From positions 124,001 to 188,000 of the forward strand of contig JBBHKE010001595.1 of NCBI GenBank assembly GCA_037447655.1: DNA of 64,000 nt, in the 5' to 3' direction. A program made the translations under genes and the position numbers. This DNA comes from Zygnema cylindricum. Its lineage: Eukaryota; Streptophyta; Zygnematophyceae; Zygnematales; Zygnemataceae. Below, piece by piece: positions 35,794-47,459 of the stretch. Each line of letters starts with the position of its first letter. Positions within the stretch are counted from its first letter, which is position 1. The notes beneath the pieces were generated by a model, which worked only from the letters and a program-made list of their open reading frames with translations, was not told the origin of the DNA and did no database searches.

Positions 35794-36842
35794 TGTAGAA
35801 ACTAATGGTTTTATTAGTATTTTCTAGGTCTGAAAAGAAATATAGAAGTCGAGGCAGTCTATCTCTAACTTCTCTCTCCAACTCTCAAACTTGTCGCAGT
35901 CACTGAGAAATTGGAGAGGAAGCTAGAGCCATGGCTACCTTGGCTATCCTGAGGTTTACGGGAATTTTATATTAGGGTTTATTTGTTTAATTAAAAGGTA
36001 TGTGCCGGCGGCAGGATTTGATCCTTGTACCTACCGGCAGGCAGACAAAGAGTAGCCGGTAGCCTTAGCCGTTAAGTCTAGAGGTAGTGTTACGTAGCAT
36101 ATAGTTTGATATTTATTTAAATATGTATACGTGCGATAAACCATTTAACTGAAATGAATTACGGGATACATAGATCCAGTAATATATAATGTACGACTTA
36201 CGGTACGGACACAAATCAGTACCGCGCATTTGTTTCGTAAATGAAACAAATACCGCGCATGTATTTATTACGGCTACGATTAAAGCCGAATTTAATCAGA
36301 CGGCCGAAATTAGCGCCGAGATCGCGGAGGAAGATTTCGGCGGTTTGTGGCCATCGCCACATCGGATGACGCGTGGCGAAATTCCGTTGGATTGTGGAAT
36401 CTCCGGAGATTATGGCACCGAATCCGGATTTGACATGTGTCGACATTTTGGCCATGTCGTACAATGTCCGTATATAAAGTACACCGGCAGCTGTACTTTT
36501 GCGTACGGAACTCAATTCTGATTGGTTCCGTACATCAGTAGATAGATTCTGTGAGAGAGATAGGACTTAGAAAAATTAGAAGATAGGACCTCCTCTCCCA
36601 GAGAGCTTCTGTACAAAAGGTCAACTTTGACCCTCCATAACTTACTGCTCAGGGGAGCAAATTCAGAGATTCTTTTTGCTATCGACTCAGGGGAGTCTTG
36701 CCTTCATAGGGGTGAAGTTGGTCAGAGTTTTTGTCTGCCAGGGTGGCAGTTATTTTTGCTTAAACATAAAGGGGTCAGGATTATCGTAGAGGCTTCTTGG
36801 AAGCTGTCCACTCTGAGGAGTTATGGAGGTCTCAGAGTTTCA
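35794..36842 (+). promoter_or_regulatory. A2 5' LTR with conserved module order
   Basis: Modules from the 5' end: pyrimidine tract ending TTGTCGCAG (35,900), GA tract and GCCATGGCT (35,929); antisense tRNA-like block (36,005-36,081); inverted ATTTGTTTC...GAAACAAAT (36,229-36,252); GACGCGTGGC (a G-box variant, 36,368); GTAC cluster from 36,458 to 36,535; GATTGG (36,519); AGTAGATAGA (36,536), a plausible start region; then U5. The gag ATG is at 36823, inside the LTR. Confidence 0.6.
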
Positions 36843-39800
36843 GGTTATGGGCCCACCCTCTAGGGTACCAATATTTAATGGAACTGGCTTCATATACTGG
36901 GAAAGTATGATGATAGGAGCTCTATGCGAAAAAAGGTTTTGGGGGATAGTGAGTGGACGATTGGGGCGTCCATCAAGTCTTGGAATTCCTCCAGGGTTTG
37001 GAGGAAGCAGATTCACCAGGAAAGAGGATTCACCTTCAACGGAGGAAACAAAGGAAGGAGAGGTGGTGGACAAAGGAAAGGATAAGGAGGCGACCACACC
37101 AATAGCAACTGGTTTAGCATTCATGTCACCTATTCTGAGGAACGAGGAGAATGATACTGAAACCTGGGACTTCAACAATATGGCGGCAAAGCACTTCATC
37201 CTACGCCATCTCACTCAAGGACTTGCATGTCCTCATTTGCAGGTAGAAAGGGCATCCGATCTTTGGATGGCTCTTATAGAGATGTACCGAAGTGGTACGA
37301 TTCAGCAACAACAGTTGGCTGATCAGAAAGTTAAGGAGTATGTATACAAAGGGGGAAATATGTTGGATTTTTGCAATGAGCTTGCTACACTCTTCATGGA
37401 GCTAGAGAGTGCGGGAAAAATTTTTAATGAAAAAGAAAAGGTTAACTGTTTACTGATGAAGTTACCTGATGAGATCGTGAACATAGTTTACCGTGTGCAG
37501 GACTTGCCTGACTCAAGGTGGATATGGAACTCAGTGGTAGGGATGATTCTCGTTCAAGAGAATATAATTGAGATCCGAAGGGGAGGAAAGAGTGGCCAAG
37601 CCTTGGCAACAGCGACTGATTGGAGGAACAGGGATTCCCGAAAACCGGTCAAAAACTATGGGGGTAGGGAGCAGAAAAAACAGACCGACGAGTTCGAACC
37701 AAGGGCTCCGAAAGGTTTATGTCATTTTTGTAAGAAACCGGGGCACTATATGGCAGAGTGCACTAAGCTAACCGAGCTTCGGTTAAAGGAGGGGCAGACC
37801 GGTGGTACCTCGAGAGGAAAGAAAAAGGCCCTTGTCACACAGGTACTTGAGGCGGAATCCGAGGACGAGGACGATGAGCTCCTTTTGGATGAGGAGTTGG
37901 AGGCGAAAAATGAGGTCGAAATTCCACGAAGGCAGAAATGTGCTTACGGTGGATTGAAAGGTGAAGCAGGCTGGATTATAGATTCAGGTGCCTCAATGCA
38001 CATGTGTAAGGATAGGCACCTGTTCACTAAGATAAGAAAGATTCCCACCGTAGAGATAGAGTACGGGGATGGGAGGATAGTCACCACTACTCTTGTAGGA
38101 TCGGTAGATCTTAAAGTGTTACTAGAAGGAAAGACATCCATATTAACATTCTCCGATGTATTGTTTATTCCGGAGCTGAACAAAAACCTTATCTCTACAT
38201 CAGTATTAGATGATAAGGGTTTTTTCACTAGCAATAGGGAAGGAGTCTTTACTGCTAGTTTTGAGGAGGATGTCTACTTCATTGCTGAGAAAGGTAGCCA
38301 TGGGATGTTTAGGCTGGTTTTAAGTAATGAAAAGAAGAAACTTTATTATGCTGGTGTTCATGATATTATGATATGGCATAAGAGGCTTGGGCATGTGAAT
38401 CTAGATAAGTTAAGAGAGATGAAAAAGATGGGAGTGGTGGAAGGGATTTAGTTCAGTGAGAGTGATAATATAAGTGATTGTAGTAGGTGTGCTCAAGGTA
38501 AAGCACACAGATTACCCTTTCCTAAAACAACCACCTACAAGGGAGAAAAACTTCTAGATCTAGTACACACAGATATTTGGGGACCGGCTAGAGTGCCCTC
38601 ACCGGGGGGGAAGAGATTTATGATGACTATAACTGATGATTGGTCTCGGTATTCCCGGGTGTATTTTTTGAAAAACAAGTCAGAAGCTGAGGATTGTTTT
38701 AGACAATATAAAGCATGGAGCGAAAAACTCCATGAAACTCCAATCAAGAGAGTAAGGAGTGACAATGGTGGAGAGTATACTTCTAACCAATTTGAGGATT
38801 TTATGAGGGAAGATGGGGTCCAACACCAAAAGACAGTTCCAGAAAATCCTGAACAGAATGGGGTAGCTGAAAGGTTAAATAGAACACTAAGTGATAGTGC
38901 TAGAAGTATGTTGTCGGATATAAAGATAGGAAAAAGGTTTTGGGCAGAAGCAATGAACTGTGCTAATTACCTCAAGAATAGAGTTCTTACTTCAGCTATA
39001 AAAGATCAAACACCTTATGAGAGATGGACAGGCCAGAAACCAGACATATCTCACTTAAAGGTTTTCGGCAGTCAAGTATTCAGTCTAGATACTGATCGGT
39101 CCAATTGGAAGCTAGATCCTAAAGGAAAACCGGGATACTTAATAGGATATGATGAGGATCTTAAAGGATATAGAGTTTATGATCTAAAAAGGGAAGATAT
39201 AATCTTAGTAAAGCATCTAGTAGTTATGGATGAAGGAAAATCTGTGGATCCCTTCAAATATACGAAGCCAGTAAAAATCAGATTTGAGTCAGAAAATTCC
39301 GATGACTTTGAGCTTCCTAACTATCCAGGTTTTAGAGAAGATGACATTCTTGCAGGTACAAATCAGACCGAAAAGGACTCGGCTGTGGAAACTCAAGTGA
39401 CAACTCTACCCGAAGCGGAAGACGTGGTGGAAATTGATTCGGAATCAAGGGATAGGGGAGAAGCCGAGTTTGTTCGAAAGAATCCACGAGAATCATCTAT
39501 TCAGCCCTCAGATTTTGAAGGGGGGAGGAGGAGTAGCAAAAGACTGCAAGAAAAACAGGTTAATAACAAGGTAACTAAACTATCTCATCAAGATGAACCT
39601 CAAACTTATGGAGAGGCGATGACTTGTCCAGAAAGAAACCGGTGGAAGACAGCCATCAATGAGGAGATGGCTTCAATCATGGCAGCCGATACTTGGGAGT
39701 TGGTGGACTGTCCACCTAACCGAAAACCAATCGGTTGTAAGTGGGTTTTCAAATTAAAACTGAACCCAGATAACACAATCGAGCGCTACAAGGCCCGACT

Positions 39801-41181
39801 AGTGGCAAAGGGATTTACACAAAAGGAGGGAATTGACTACGAGGAAACCTTTGCCCTGGTGGTCAGATTTCCCTCCGTCCGCATACTTCTCAGCCTGGCA
39901 GCGGCGGAAGACATGGAAGTGCACCAGATGGACATCAAAACAACCTTTTTGAATGGAGAATTGGAAGAGGAGATCTTCATGCGACAACCCGAAGGGTTTG
40001 TGGAAGAAGGAGAGGAGAGTAAGGTATGCCGGCTGATTAAATCTCTTTATGGTTTGAAACAGGCGCCTCAACAGTGGAATAAGAAGCTTGATGAGTTTCT
40101 TACCGGTCTGGGATATTTCCGGATTAGCTCAGATCACTCAATCTATGTTTTCGAAGATGAGGAAGGTTTTATATTTATTGAAATTTATGTTGATGATTTG
40201 CTTGTTTTAAGTAAATCAATGGAAAAAATTAATAAACTGAAAACCGATCTTAAGGGGAGATTTGAAATGAAGGATATGGGGGAAGCAAAATATATTTTGG
40301 GAATTCAAGTAGAGAGAGACCGAAAAAGGAAAATTATAAGATTGACTCAAAAGGAAGCAATAGGGAACATGCTTGAAAAATTTCAAATGGATAAAGCTAA
40401 TAGTTGTACAACTCCAATGGAGTTGAAGAAGGGAAGTGAGGGGAGTGAGGAAGAAGGAGTCATAGTCTTAGACGAGGAATTATCTCCTGATGAACAGAAG
40501 TTCATGCAGACTATTCCTTACAGGCAAGTAGTGGGAAGTCTAATCTATTTTATGAATTGTAACCGGCCGGATTTAGCTGCAGCTGTAGGAGTGCTGAGTA
40601 GAAGTCTAAATGCTCCCACTAAGAAGGATTGGGAGGCAGCTAAGAGAGTCCTTAGATACTTGGTAGGAACTAGAGATCTATGGTTGCATTTGGGTGGGGA
40701 GAATACTGACATCACTACTTGGAGTGATGCCAGTTATGGTGATGCTCTGATGAGGAGATGTACTTCTGGATATGTATTATACGTGGGTGATGGGGCTTGC
40801 TGTTGGAGTAGCAAACAGCAAAAGGTTATTGCTCAGTCCACCATGGAGGCTGAGCATATGGCCTCTTGCTCTGCTGTAAAAGAATTGATGTGGGTCAAGT
40901 CTCATCTTGGTGAGCTTGGTCACCTTAAGAGTGGTGTGTAGAAAATATTTTGTGATAATCAGGCAGCAATCGCTATTTCTGCCAATCCTAAACACCATTT
41001 TAAAGCCAAACACATGGACATCAGACTCAGCTTTGTTAGAGAGAAAGTAGAAAACAAAATAATCAGTTTAGAGTACAGACCAGATAGTGAGATGGTAGCA
41101 GATATGATGACCAAACCCGTGCCTTCCCCTAAGCTAATTTTTTGCAGGGAGAAGTGTGGTATGAAATTAAAGATTGACTAG
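36823..41181 (+). CDS. A2 gag-pol polyprotein, 1,452 codons with two internal TAG codons
   Basis: One frame encodes capsid/gag, protease, integrase, reverse transcriptase and RNase H, used to replicate the element in cytoplasmic particles and integrate it. Seen in order: gag start MEVSEFQVMGPPSRVPIFNG; knuckle CHFCKKPGHYMAEC; protease IIDSGASMHMC; HKRLGHVN and CX2C zinc; integrase D (HTDIWGP), D (RSDNGGEY), E (PEQNGVAERLNR); RT with DIKTTFLNGELEEEIF and YVDDLL; RNase H with SDASYGD and STMEAE. TAG replaces a Gln codon at 38449-38451 and at 40939-40941. No frameshift separates gag and pol. Start choice: ATG 36823 in the LTR and ATG within the primer-binding site are both in frame. Without suppression the TAG codons make it defective. 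Confidence 0.9.
36843..36857 (+). promoter_or_regulatory. Primer-binding site for an initiator tRNA-Met half-molecule (A2)
   Basis: GGTTATGGGCCCACC is exactly complementary to the anticodon stem-loop of plant-type initiator tRNA-Met (GGUGGGCCCAUAACC), not to its 3' end. This is the arrangement known from Drosophila copia and yeast Ty5, where a cleaved tRNA half primes reverse transcription. The same site follows the LTRs at 25,324 (A1), 49,423 (A3), 43,709 (B, minus) and 58,075 (D, minus). Confidence 0.85.
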
Positions 41182-41186
41182 AAAAT

Positions 41187-41194
41187 AAGGGGAG
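41187..41194 (+). promoter_or_regulatory. Polypurine tract of A2
   Basis: AAGGGGAG abuts the TG of the 3' LTR. Identical or near-identical tracts precede the 3' LTRs of A3 (53,769-53,776), B (minus, 44,716-44,723) and D (minus, 47,460-47,467). Confidence 0.8.
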
Positions 41195-42243
41195 TGTAGA
41201 AACTAATGGTTTTATTAGTATTTTCTAGGTTTGAAAAGAAATATAGAAGTCGAGGCAGTCTATCTCTAACTTCTCTCTCCAACTCTCAAACTTGTCGCAG
41301 TCACTGAGAAATTGGAGAGGAAGCTAGAGCCATGGCTACCTTGGCTATCCTGAGGTTTACGGGAATTTTATATTAGGGTTTATTTGTTTAATTAAAAGGT
41401 ATGTGCCGGCGGCAGGATTTGATCCTTGTACCTACCGGCAGGCAGACAAAGAGTAGCCTGTAGCCTTAGCCGTTAAGTCTAGAGGTAGTGTTACGTAGCA
41501 TATAGTTTGATATTTATTTAAATATGTATACGTGCGATAAACCATTTAACTGAAATGAATTACGGGATACATAGATCCAGTAATATATAATGTACGACTT
41601 ACGGTACGGACACAAATCAGTACCGCGCATTTGTTTCGTAAATGAAACAAATACCGCGCATGTATTTATTACGGCTACGATTAAAGCCGAATTTAATCAG
41701 ACGGCCGGAATTAGCGCCGAGATCGCGGAGGAAGATTTCGGCGGTTTGTGGCCATCGCCACATCGGATGACGCGTGGCGAAATTCCGTTGGATTGTGGAA
41801 TCTCCGGAGATTATGGCACCGAATTCGGATTTGACATGTGTCGACATTTTGGCCATGTCGTACAATGTCCGTACATAAAGTACACCGGCAGCTGTACTTT
41901 TGCGTACGGAACTCAATTCTGATTGGTTCCGTACATCAGTAGATAGAGTCTGTGAGAGAGATAGGACTTAGAAAAATTAGAAGATAGGACCCCCTCTCCC
42001 AGAGAGCTTCTGTACAAAAGGTCAACTTTGACCCTCCATAACTTACTGCTCAGGGGAGCAAATTCAGAGATTCTTTTTGCTATCGACTCAGGGGAGTCTT
42101 GTCTTCACAGGGGTGAAGTTGGTCAGAGTTTTTGTCTGCCAGGGTGGCAGTTATTTTCGCTTAAACACAAAGGGGTCAGGATTATTCTAGAGGCTTCTTG
42201 GAAGCTGTCCACTCTGAGGACTTATGGAGGTCTCAGAGTTTCA

Positions 42244-43709
42244 GTTAAGCCTAAACATTCCTTGGCTACCCTTATCTGCCGTGAAGTAAACTTCATCCCT
42301 ATACTTAGTTGTAAAGACTCCCTTTCTAGTGAAGGTTCCAAACTCTTTGTAATTTAACATAGACGTAGAGACAAGATTTTTACTCAGCTGAGGAATGTTG
42401 AGTACATCTGAGAATATAAGTATAGAAGTCTTACCCTCCACTTAGACTTTCAGATCTACTGACCCCATTAGATCTGTCGTAACCAATCTCCCATCCCCAT
42501 ACTCTATCTTTACAGTAGGGATCTTTCTTAGCTTAATGAGGAGTTCCTTATCACGGCACATATGCATGGATGCACCTGAGTCAATGATCCACCCTTCTTG
42601 TGGCGCTTCTCGAATTGCTCCAAGAGCACACTTCTGTCTTTGAGGGATCTCATTCTCCTCCAGACTCTCGTCAAGAAGAAGCTCCTCATCATCTTCCGAG
42701 GACTCGTCCTCGGTTTCTCTTGTCACTTTTGTGACCACAGGTGCCTTAGTGTTCCCTCCGGAAGAACTCCCTCCACGGTTCTCTTGGAGCCTCAGCTCCG
42801 ACAGCTTGACACAATATGCTATGAAGTGTCCCGGCTTTTTGCAGAAAATGACAAAGACCCTTTGGGGGCCTCGGTCCTCCAGAGTGATCTCTTTCCCCTT
42901 TGTACGGTTTTTTTCGGGTCCTTCCCCCATCGGTCCCCTCTTGCTACTAGAGCTTGAATGCTCTTTCCTCCTCTCCTAATCTACATTGTGTTTTCCTGCA
43001 CAAGTATCATCGAGACCACACTGTGTTCTATTTCCCTGAACTATCAGGCATTTCCTGTACTTGGTAAACTATGTTCTCAAACTCATCTCGTAGCTTCATA
43101 ATAAGAGTGTTGACTTTCACTTTCATTGTACTTGTCCACCCAGCACTTTCCAACTCCAAATACAAACAAAAAAAATCATTACACTAATCTAACATCTTTC
43201 CTCTTTTGTAAGTGTAACTCACTAGCTTTTGCTCAGCCAAATGGAGCTCCTAAATGGTTCTAGCTCTATAGATCTCCACCAAACTCACCCACAACTCCTC
43301 GGCCTTGTAATTGTTAAAATGAGCGATGGCCAAAGCAGGAGTGAGGTGCCTCAGAATGAAGTTCTCGGCAGCCATGTTTACATCCTCCCACATTTGAATA
43401 TTGTTCTCCGCGGTCTTCACGCTCGTGGCTCCCGATACTGTGGCAATAGGAGTGAGGGGTGTCTCCTTTCCTTTCCCCTTTTTAGACACACTGCTATCCC
43501 CATCATCTGCCTCCTCCGGTGAGGCAGCCGTTGCTGCATGGAACCTTACTCCTCCAAATCCTGGTGGAGTTTCAGAAGGTGGACGTTTCACTTGTCCACT
43601 GACGATACCCCAGTATCATTTTTCGCACAAAGCTCCCATCATCATGGCTTCCCAATAGATGAACCCATATCCATTAAAGGTGGGCACCCTAGAGGGTGGG
43701 CTCATAACG
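42244..43709 (-). pseudogene. Element B, downstream unit: primer site, gag and protease (broken)
   Basis: Minus-strand reading begins at the primer site CGTTATGAGCCCACCC next to the LTR at 43,710, then gag (FNGYGFIYWEAMM; NMAAENFILRHLTPALAIAH), a CX2C/H knuckle whose first Cys is lost (VIFCKKPGHFIAYC), and protease IIDSGASMHMC at about 42,585. A stop follows SVDLKV (42,442), and the sequence ends at 42,244 in the GAG-pre-integrase (SQGMFRLN), fused to the A2 LTR at a CAG shared by both. Integrase to RNase H of this unit are missing. Confidence 0.8.
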
Positions 43710-44715
43710 TGGAATTATGTGTCCTCCATTGGACTACAAAATTCAGGAAGCCTCTAGATAGCTATTAACTAACCCACTTCAAATGGCAACCACTGCTACC
43801 CAAGCAGACAAGCAAACAATCTGATTGCAACCTTGTACAGTGTGGACTCCCCTGAGTGCGTAGGAAAAATAATCTCTGAAAACGCCCAACCATGCGATAA
43901 TTTATGAGCCAGCAAAAATGCCAATTTTATACAAAGCTCTCTTAGTGAGAGGTGACTGCCTACCAAATTTCGTTAGTCCTAAACCCCTCTCAAAGCCCCT
44001 ATCTACTAAAGTACGAACTAATCATATGACGATAAAGTACAGAAAGGTATTATGGTCGATGTCCTTTCTGTACGACATGTGTAAGACAAAGCCACTAAGT
44101 GGAAGAGTGTCACTCTTCAACTCGTCCGTACATTCCTTGGAATTCCAGCGACCGAATGTCATCCTTCCACGCGGCGCCAAGTCATGCCACATCCATAAAA
44201 GCCAAAGTGACCATTCAGCGATCTCGGCGATGATATGTGCCGTTGGATTAAATTCGACATTAAATGTCAACCTTTGAAACAAATGTCTGATTCATTTGTT
44301 TCGTGCGAAATGACGTCCGCACTAAACTTTAACAAGTTATATGTTCCTTAGTTCAAATTCCAGTTAATTGATTTCGGTACCATACAGTAGTTTAAATACA
44401 AATCGAACCCTATATCTCCTAACGGACTTCTACGACAAAGTGGTTAGAGCTAACGGCTACGCCGCGCTCTACCGGTCGGAGGTTCGAGTCCTGCGAAACT
44501 CAACCTTTTGTTGAGAGTGACTTAAGTCACTCTTTAGTCCTCCCTGCTGAGCTAGGACAGCCATGGCTCAACCACCCTCTCTATCCCTCAGTGACTACAA
44601 CAAGTATGGTAGGTAGAGAGAGGAGGTGGAGGCAGGCTGTCCGCCTTTTTATTTTCCTTTTTGTACTGAACTATTTAGACCTAGAAAATACAACATAAAT
44701 CTAATAATTTCAACA
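43710..44715 (-). mobile_element. Element B shared middle LTR
   Basis: 1,006 bp, minus orientation (starts TGTTGAAATTATTAG at 44715). On its upstream side is the RNase H end and polypurine tract; on its downstream side are a primer site and gag. One LTR therefore serves as the 3' LTR of one unit and the 5' LTR of the next. All modules are present, including a plus-strand tRNA-like block with a perfect GGTTCGAGTCC B box (44,481-44,491). Confidence 0.85.
44432..44494 (+). other. tRNA-like module, antisense to its LTR (best example)
   Basis: The sequence has a D-arm-like AGTGGTTAGAGC (44,439-44,450) and a T-arm GGAGGTTCGAGTCCTGC (44,478-44,494) whose B box GGTTCGAGTCC fits the RNA polymerase III consensus GGTTCRANNCC. 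Box spacing of about 30 bp is normal for tRNA genes. No acceptor stem closes it, so it is tRNA-like rather than a tRNA gene. Cognate blocks: 61,245-61,307 (+), 31,267-31,330 (+), 22,621-22,693 (-), 36,005-36,081 (-), 48,588-48,660 (-), 62,079-62,148 (-); each is opposite in direction to its LTR. Confidence 0.6.
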
Positions 44716-46453
44716 CTCCCCTTATTTTCGAGTCTAACTTTAACTTCAGTTTTAACCCACACTTTTCTCTGCAATATTTTAACTTGGGAGAAGGCACCGG
44801 TTTTGTCATCATATCAGCCACCATTTCCTCATCAAATCTATATACAAGATTCACAAATCTTATTCTCAACTTTTTCTCTAACAAAACTCAATCTTATGTC
44901 CATATGTTTAGCCTTAAAATGATGTTTGGGATTCGCTGCAATTGCAATGTCAGCTTGATTATCACAAAACACTTTATGCACTCCCTCCTTCATATACCCA
45001 GTTCTTGCAACAAGGACTTGACCCACATCAACTCTTTCACATCAGAACAAGGGGCCATGTACTAAGCCTCCATAGTAGACTGAACAACCACCTTTTGTTG
45101 CTTACTGCTCTAACATCAAGCACCTTCCCCACCATTTAACACATACCCAGAAGTGCATCTTCTCATAGGTGCGTCCCCATAACTGGCATCACTCCAAATA
45201 GTGATGTCAGTGTGCTCCCTTCCCAAATGCAACCATAACTCTCTGGTTCCCACCAGATATCTCATGACTCTCTTGGCTGCCTCCCAGTCTCTCTTCCTAT
45301 GATCATTAAAACTCCTACTGAGTACTCCAAATGCTGCCGCTATGTCCGGCATGGTACAGTTCATAAAATAGATTAAACTTCCTACGACTTGTCTATAAGG
45401 AATAGACTTCATAAACTCTCTCTCCTCTGGACTCATCTGATCATCTTAGATCATCACTCCTACACTACCATCACTTACTTTTTTCAAGTCTATGGGAGTG
45501 GTACAACTGTTAGCATTTTCCAACTGTAATTTCTGAAGCATAATACCTATTGCTTCTTTCTCAGTAAGTCTGATAATCTTTTTCGCCCTATCTCTCTCTA
45601 TTTGAATCCCCAAAATATATCTTGCTTCCCCTAAATCCTTCATATCAAATTTGCTTCTAAGATCTTTCTTTAACTTATTGATTTTTTCAAAGATTTACTC
45701 AACAGAAGCAGATCATCCACAGAAATTGCAATAAAAATCACATCATTCTCATCTTCGCCCTATCTCTCTCTATTTGAAACCCCAAAATATATCTTGCTTC
45801 CCCTAAATCCTTCATATCAAATTTGCTTCTAAGATCTTTCTTTAACTTATTGATTTTTTCAAAGATTTACTCAACACAAGCAGATCATCCACAGAAATTG
45901 CAATAAAAATCACATCATTCTCATCTTCAAATATATGGATAGAATGGTCAAAGCTGATCGTGATATATCCCTGACTAGTGAGAAACTCATCTAGTTTCTT
46001 ATTCCATTGTCGGGAGCCTGCTTGAGTCCATACAAGGACTTTATGAGCCTGTAGACTTTGCTCTCTTCTCCTTCCTCCACGAACCCTTCGGGTTGCCTCA
46101 TGAAAATTTCTTCCTCTAACTTACCATTAAGAAAAGCGGTCATAATGTCCGTCTGGTGTATTTCCATGTCTTCTGGTGCTACCTGACTAAGAAGAATCCT
46201 TACTAATGGGAACCGAACAACTGGAGCAAAGGTCTCCTTATAGTCAATCCCCTCCTTTTGGGTGAACCCCTTCGCTACCAATCGAGCGTTATATCTCTCA
46301 ATGGTATTATCTAGGTTCAGTTTTAGTTTAAATACCCATTTACACCTAATAGGTTTTCTGTCTAGAGGACAATCCGCCAGTTCCCAAGTATTTGCTTCCA
46401 TGATGGAGGCCATCTCATCATTTATTGCTCTAATCCATCTTTTTTTCTAAGGA
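44716..46453 (-). pseudogene. Element B, upstream unit: reverse transcriptase and RNase H (broken)
   Basis: Minus-strand reading: WIRAINDEMASIMEANTWEL at 46,43x, RT core (CKWVFKLKL, HQTDIMTAFLNGKLEEEIF, RQPEGFVEEGEES), then a damaged palm region, MKDLGEARYILGIQIERDR, SLIYFMNC, SDASYGDAPMRRCTSG and the RNase H end (LSFVREKVENK, VADMMTKPVPSPK). A 172-bp tandem duplication (45,584-45,755 repeated at 45,756-45,927) disrupts the palm. The upstream part of the same unit lies beyond element D at 59,080-60,603. Confidence 0.8.
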
Positions 46454-46458
46454 TGATT

Positions 46459-47459
46459 TGTTGTTCTATCACAACAAGTGCAGGTAGAGCTACAGCAATA
46501 GTAGTAGAGGTAGACATAGCTTAAACAGAAGCTTTTCAAGAAGTCCCCACCAAAAGACTATGTTTGACCACTTCAATATCTCACTGTTTACTGAACTTTA
46601 CCACACCACAGATCCTGACTCACTGATCCAATTAACACAAAACTCACCAGATAAGAACCTCAGCATACACACTATTAACTCCCAAATTTACAGCCAAATT
46701 GACTTAGTTGACCATAAGATATAGGACGTGCAAGTTTCCCAAAAAGCGCCTTTTGGTTTCCCTTATCCCAAAACTGGATACATAAATATTTCTAAGTCCT
46801 AATCTTTATACTTTGAGAGAGCATCTACTGCCCATTAGCCAATCAGATGCCAGTACCCTGAATAGTAGTACTGTACAATAGTACGACAAGGTACACTAAC
46901 GTACTTCCAAAAACCTATTTCCAAGTATCCTAAAAATGAATAGTAAAACACTATTTTCTAAAGCGCTATACTACAAAAATAACCTCTTCATGTATTTACA
47001 CTTTGATGTCGTACATATAATGATGCTTGCTTAGTCAACAACTTTAATTACTTCCAATCTGGTGTGGTAAACTTGTACGACTATTTGGGACGCTTACGAA
47101 GCTCCTCGTCATCTGTGGTCCCCCTTAGAAATTCTGTCGTTAATCTGAAATGAATCTACGTCTGGTATTTGTCCCTTTGGTATCAGTGTTCCCAGATGCC
47201 TAGTTTAATTTCCGTTTGCCCGATCCGACAAATTCAGTTGTCCGATAGATGACATGTGGCCATGACCATTCCGTGTTTCCTGCACTGTCTAAAAAAACCG
47301 ACGCGTGTATTTGTGACCGTACTAATACTCTTTGAGAAAACATTCTACTGTCACACTATTTCAGGTAAGTATTACATTTCATTCTACACCAAAATATTCT
47401 AAGTACTTAGGCTTCCCTCACAGCTCTATATACTGAAGACAAAGCTTTCAAAAACAACA
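46459..47459 (-). mobile_element. Element D 3' LTR
   Basis: 1,001 bp, starts TGTTGTTTTTGAAAG at 47459 after the polypurine tract, and ends AACAACA at 46459. It is followed in B by TGATT (46454-46458), the partner of CTATT at 59075-59079 (3 of 5 bases match), as expected for an old target duplication. It has GTAC motifs, ATTGG/CCAAT and an ACATGTGG box, but I do not see a clear tRNA-like block. Confidence 0.8.

Larger units (their letters stand above)
35794..42243 (+). mobile_element. Copia element A2, nearly intact
   Basis: 6,450 bp with two equal-length LTRs (35794-36842 and 41195-42243, 1,049 bp each, differing at roughly a dozen positions by eye). The primer-binding site GGTTATGGGCCCACC follows the 5' LTR with no gap, and the polypurine tract AAGGGGAG directly precedes the 3' LTR. 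The flanks (CCTAT left, GTTAA right) do not match, and the right side joins the middle of a minus-strand B element, so something was lost or recombined after insertion. It is the youngest-looking autonomous copy here. Confidence 0.95.

Noticed and set aside
36189-36521. 110-codon ORF (and antisense 99-codon ORF) repeated at 41,590-41,922
   Set aside because: It lies inside the LTR and recurs only because the LTR does. It is not kept open in A1 or A3.
44432-44494. Functional tRNA gene
   Set aside because: The A and B boxes fit, but no acceptor stem, no clear anticodon arm and no T-run terminator are seen, and the block belongs to an LTR.
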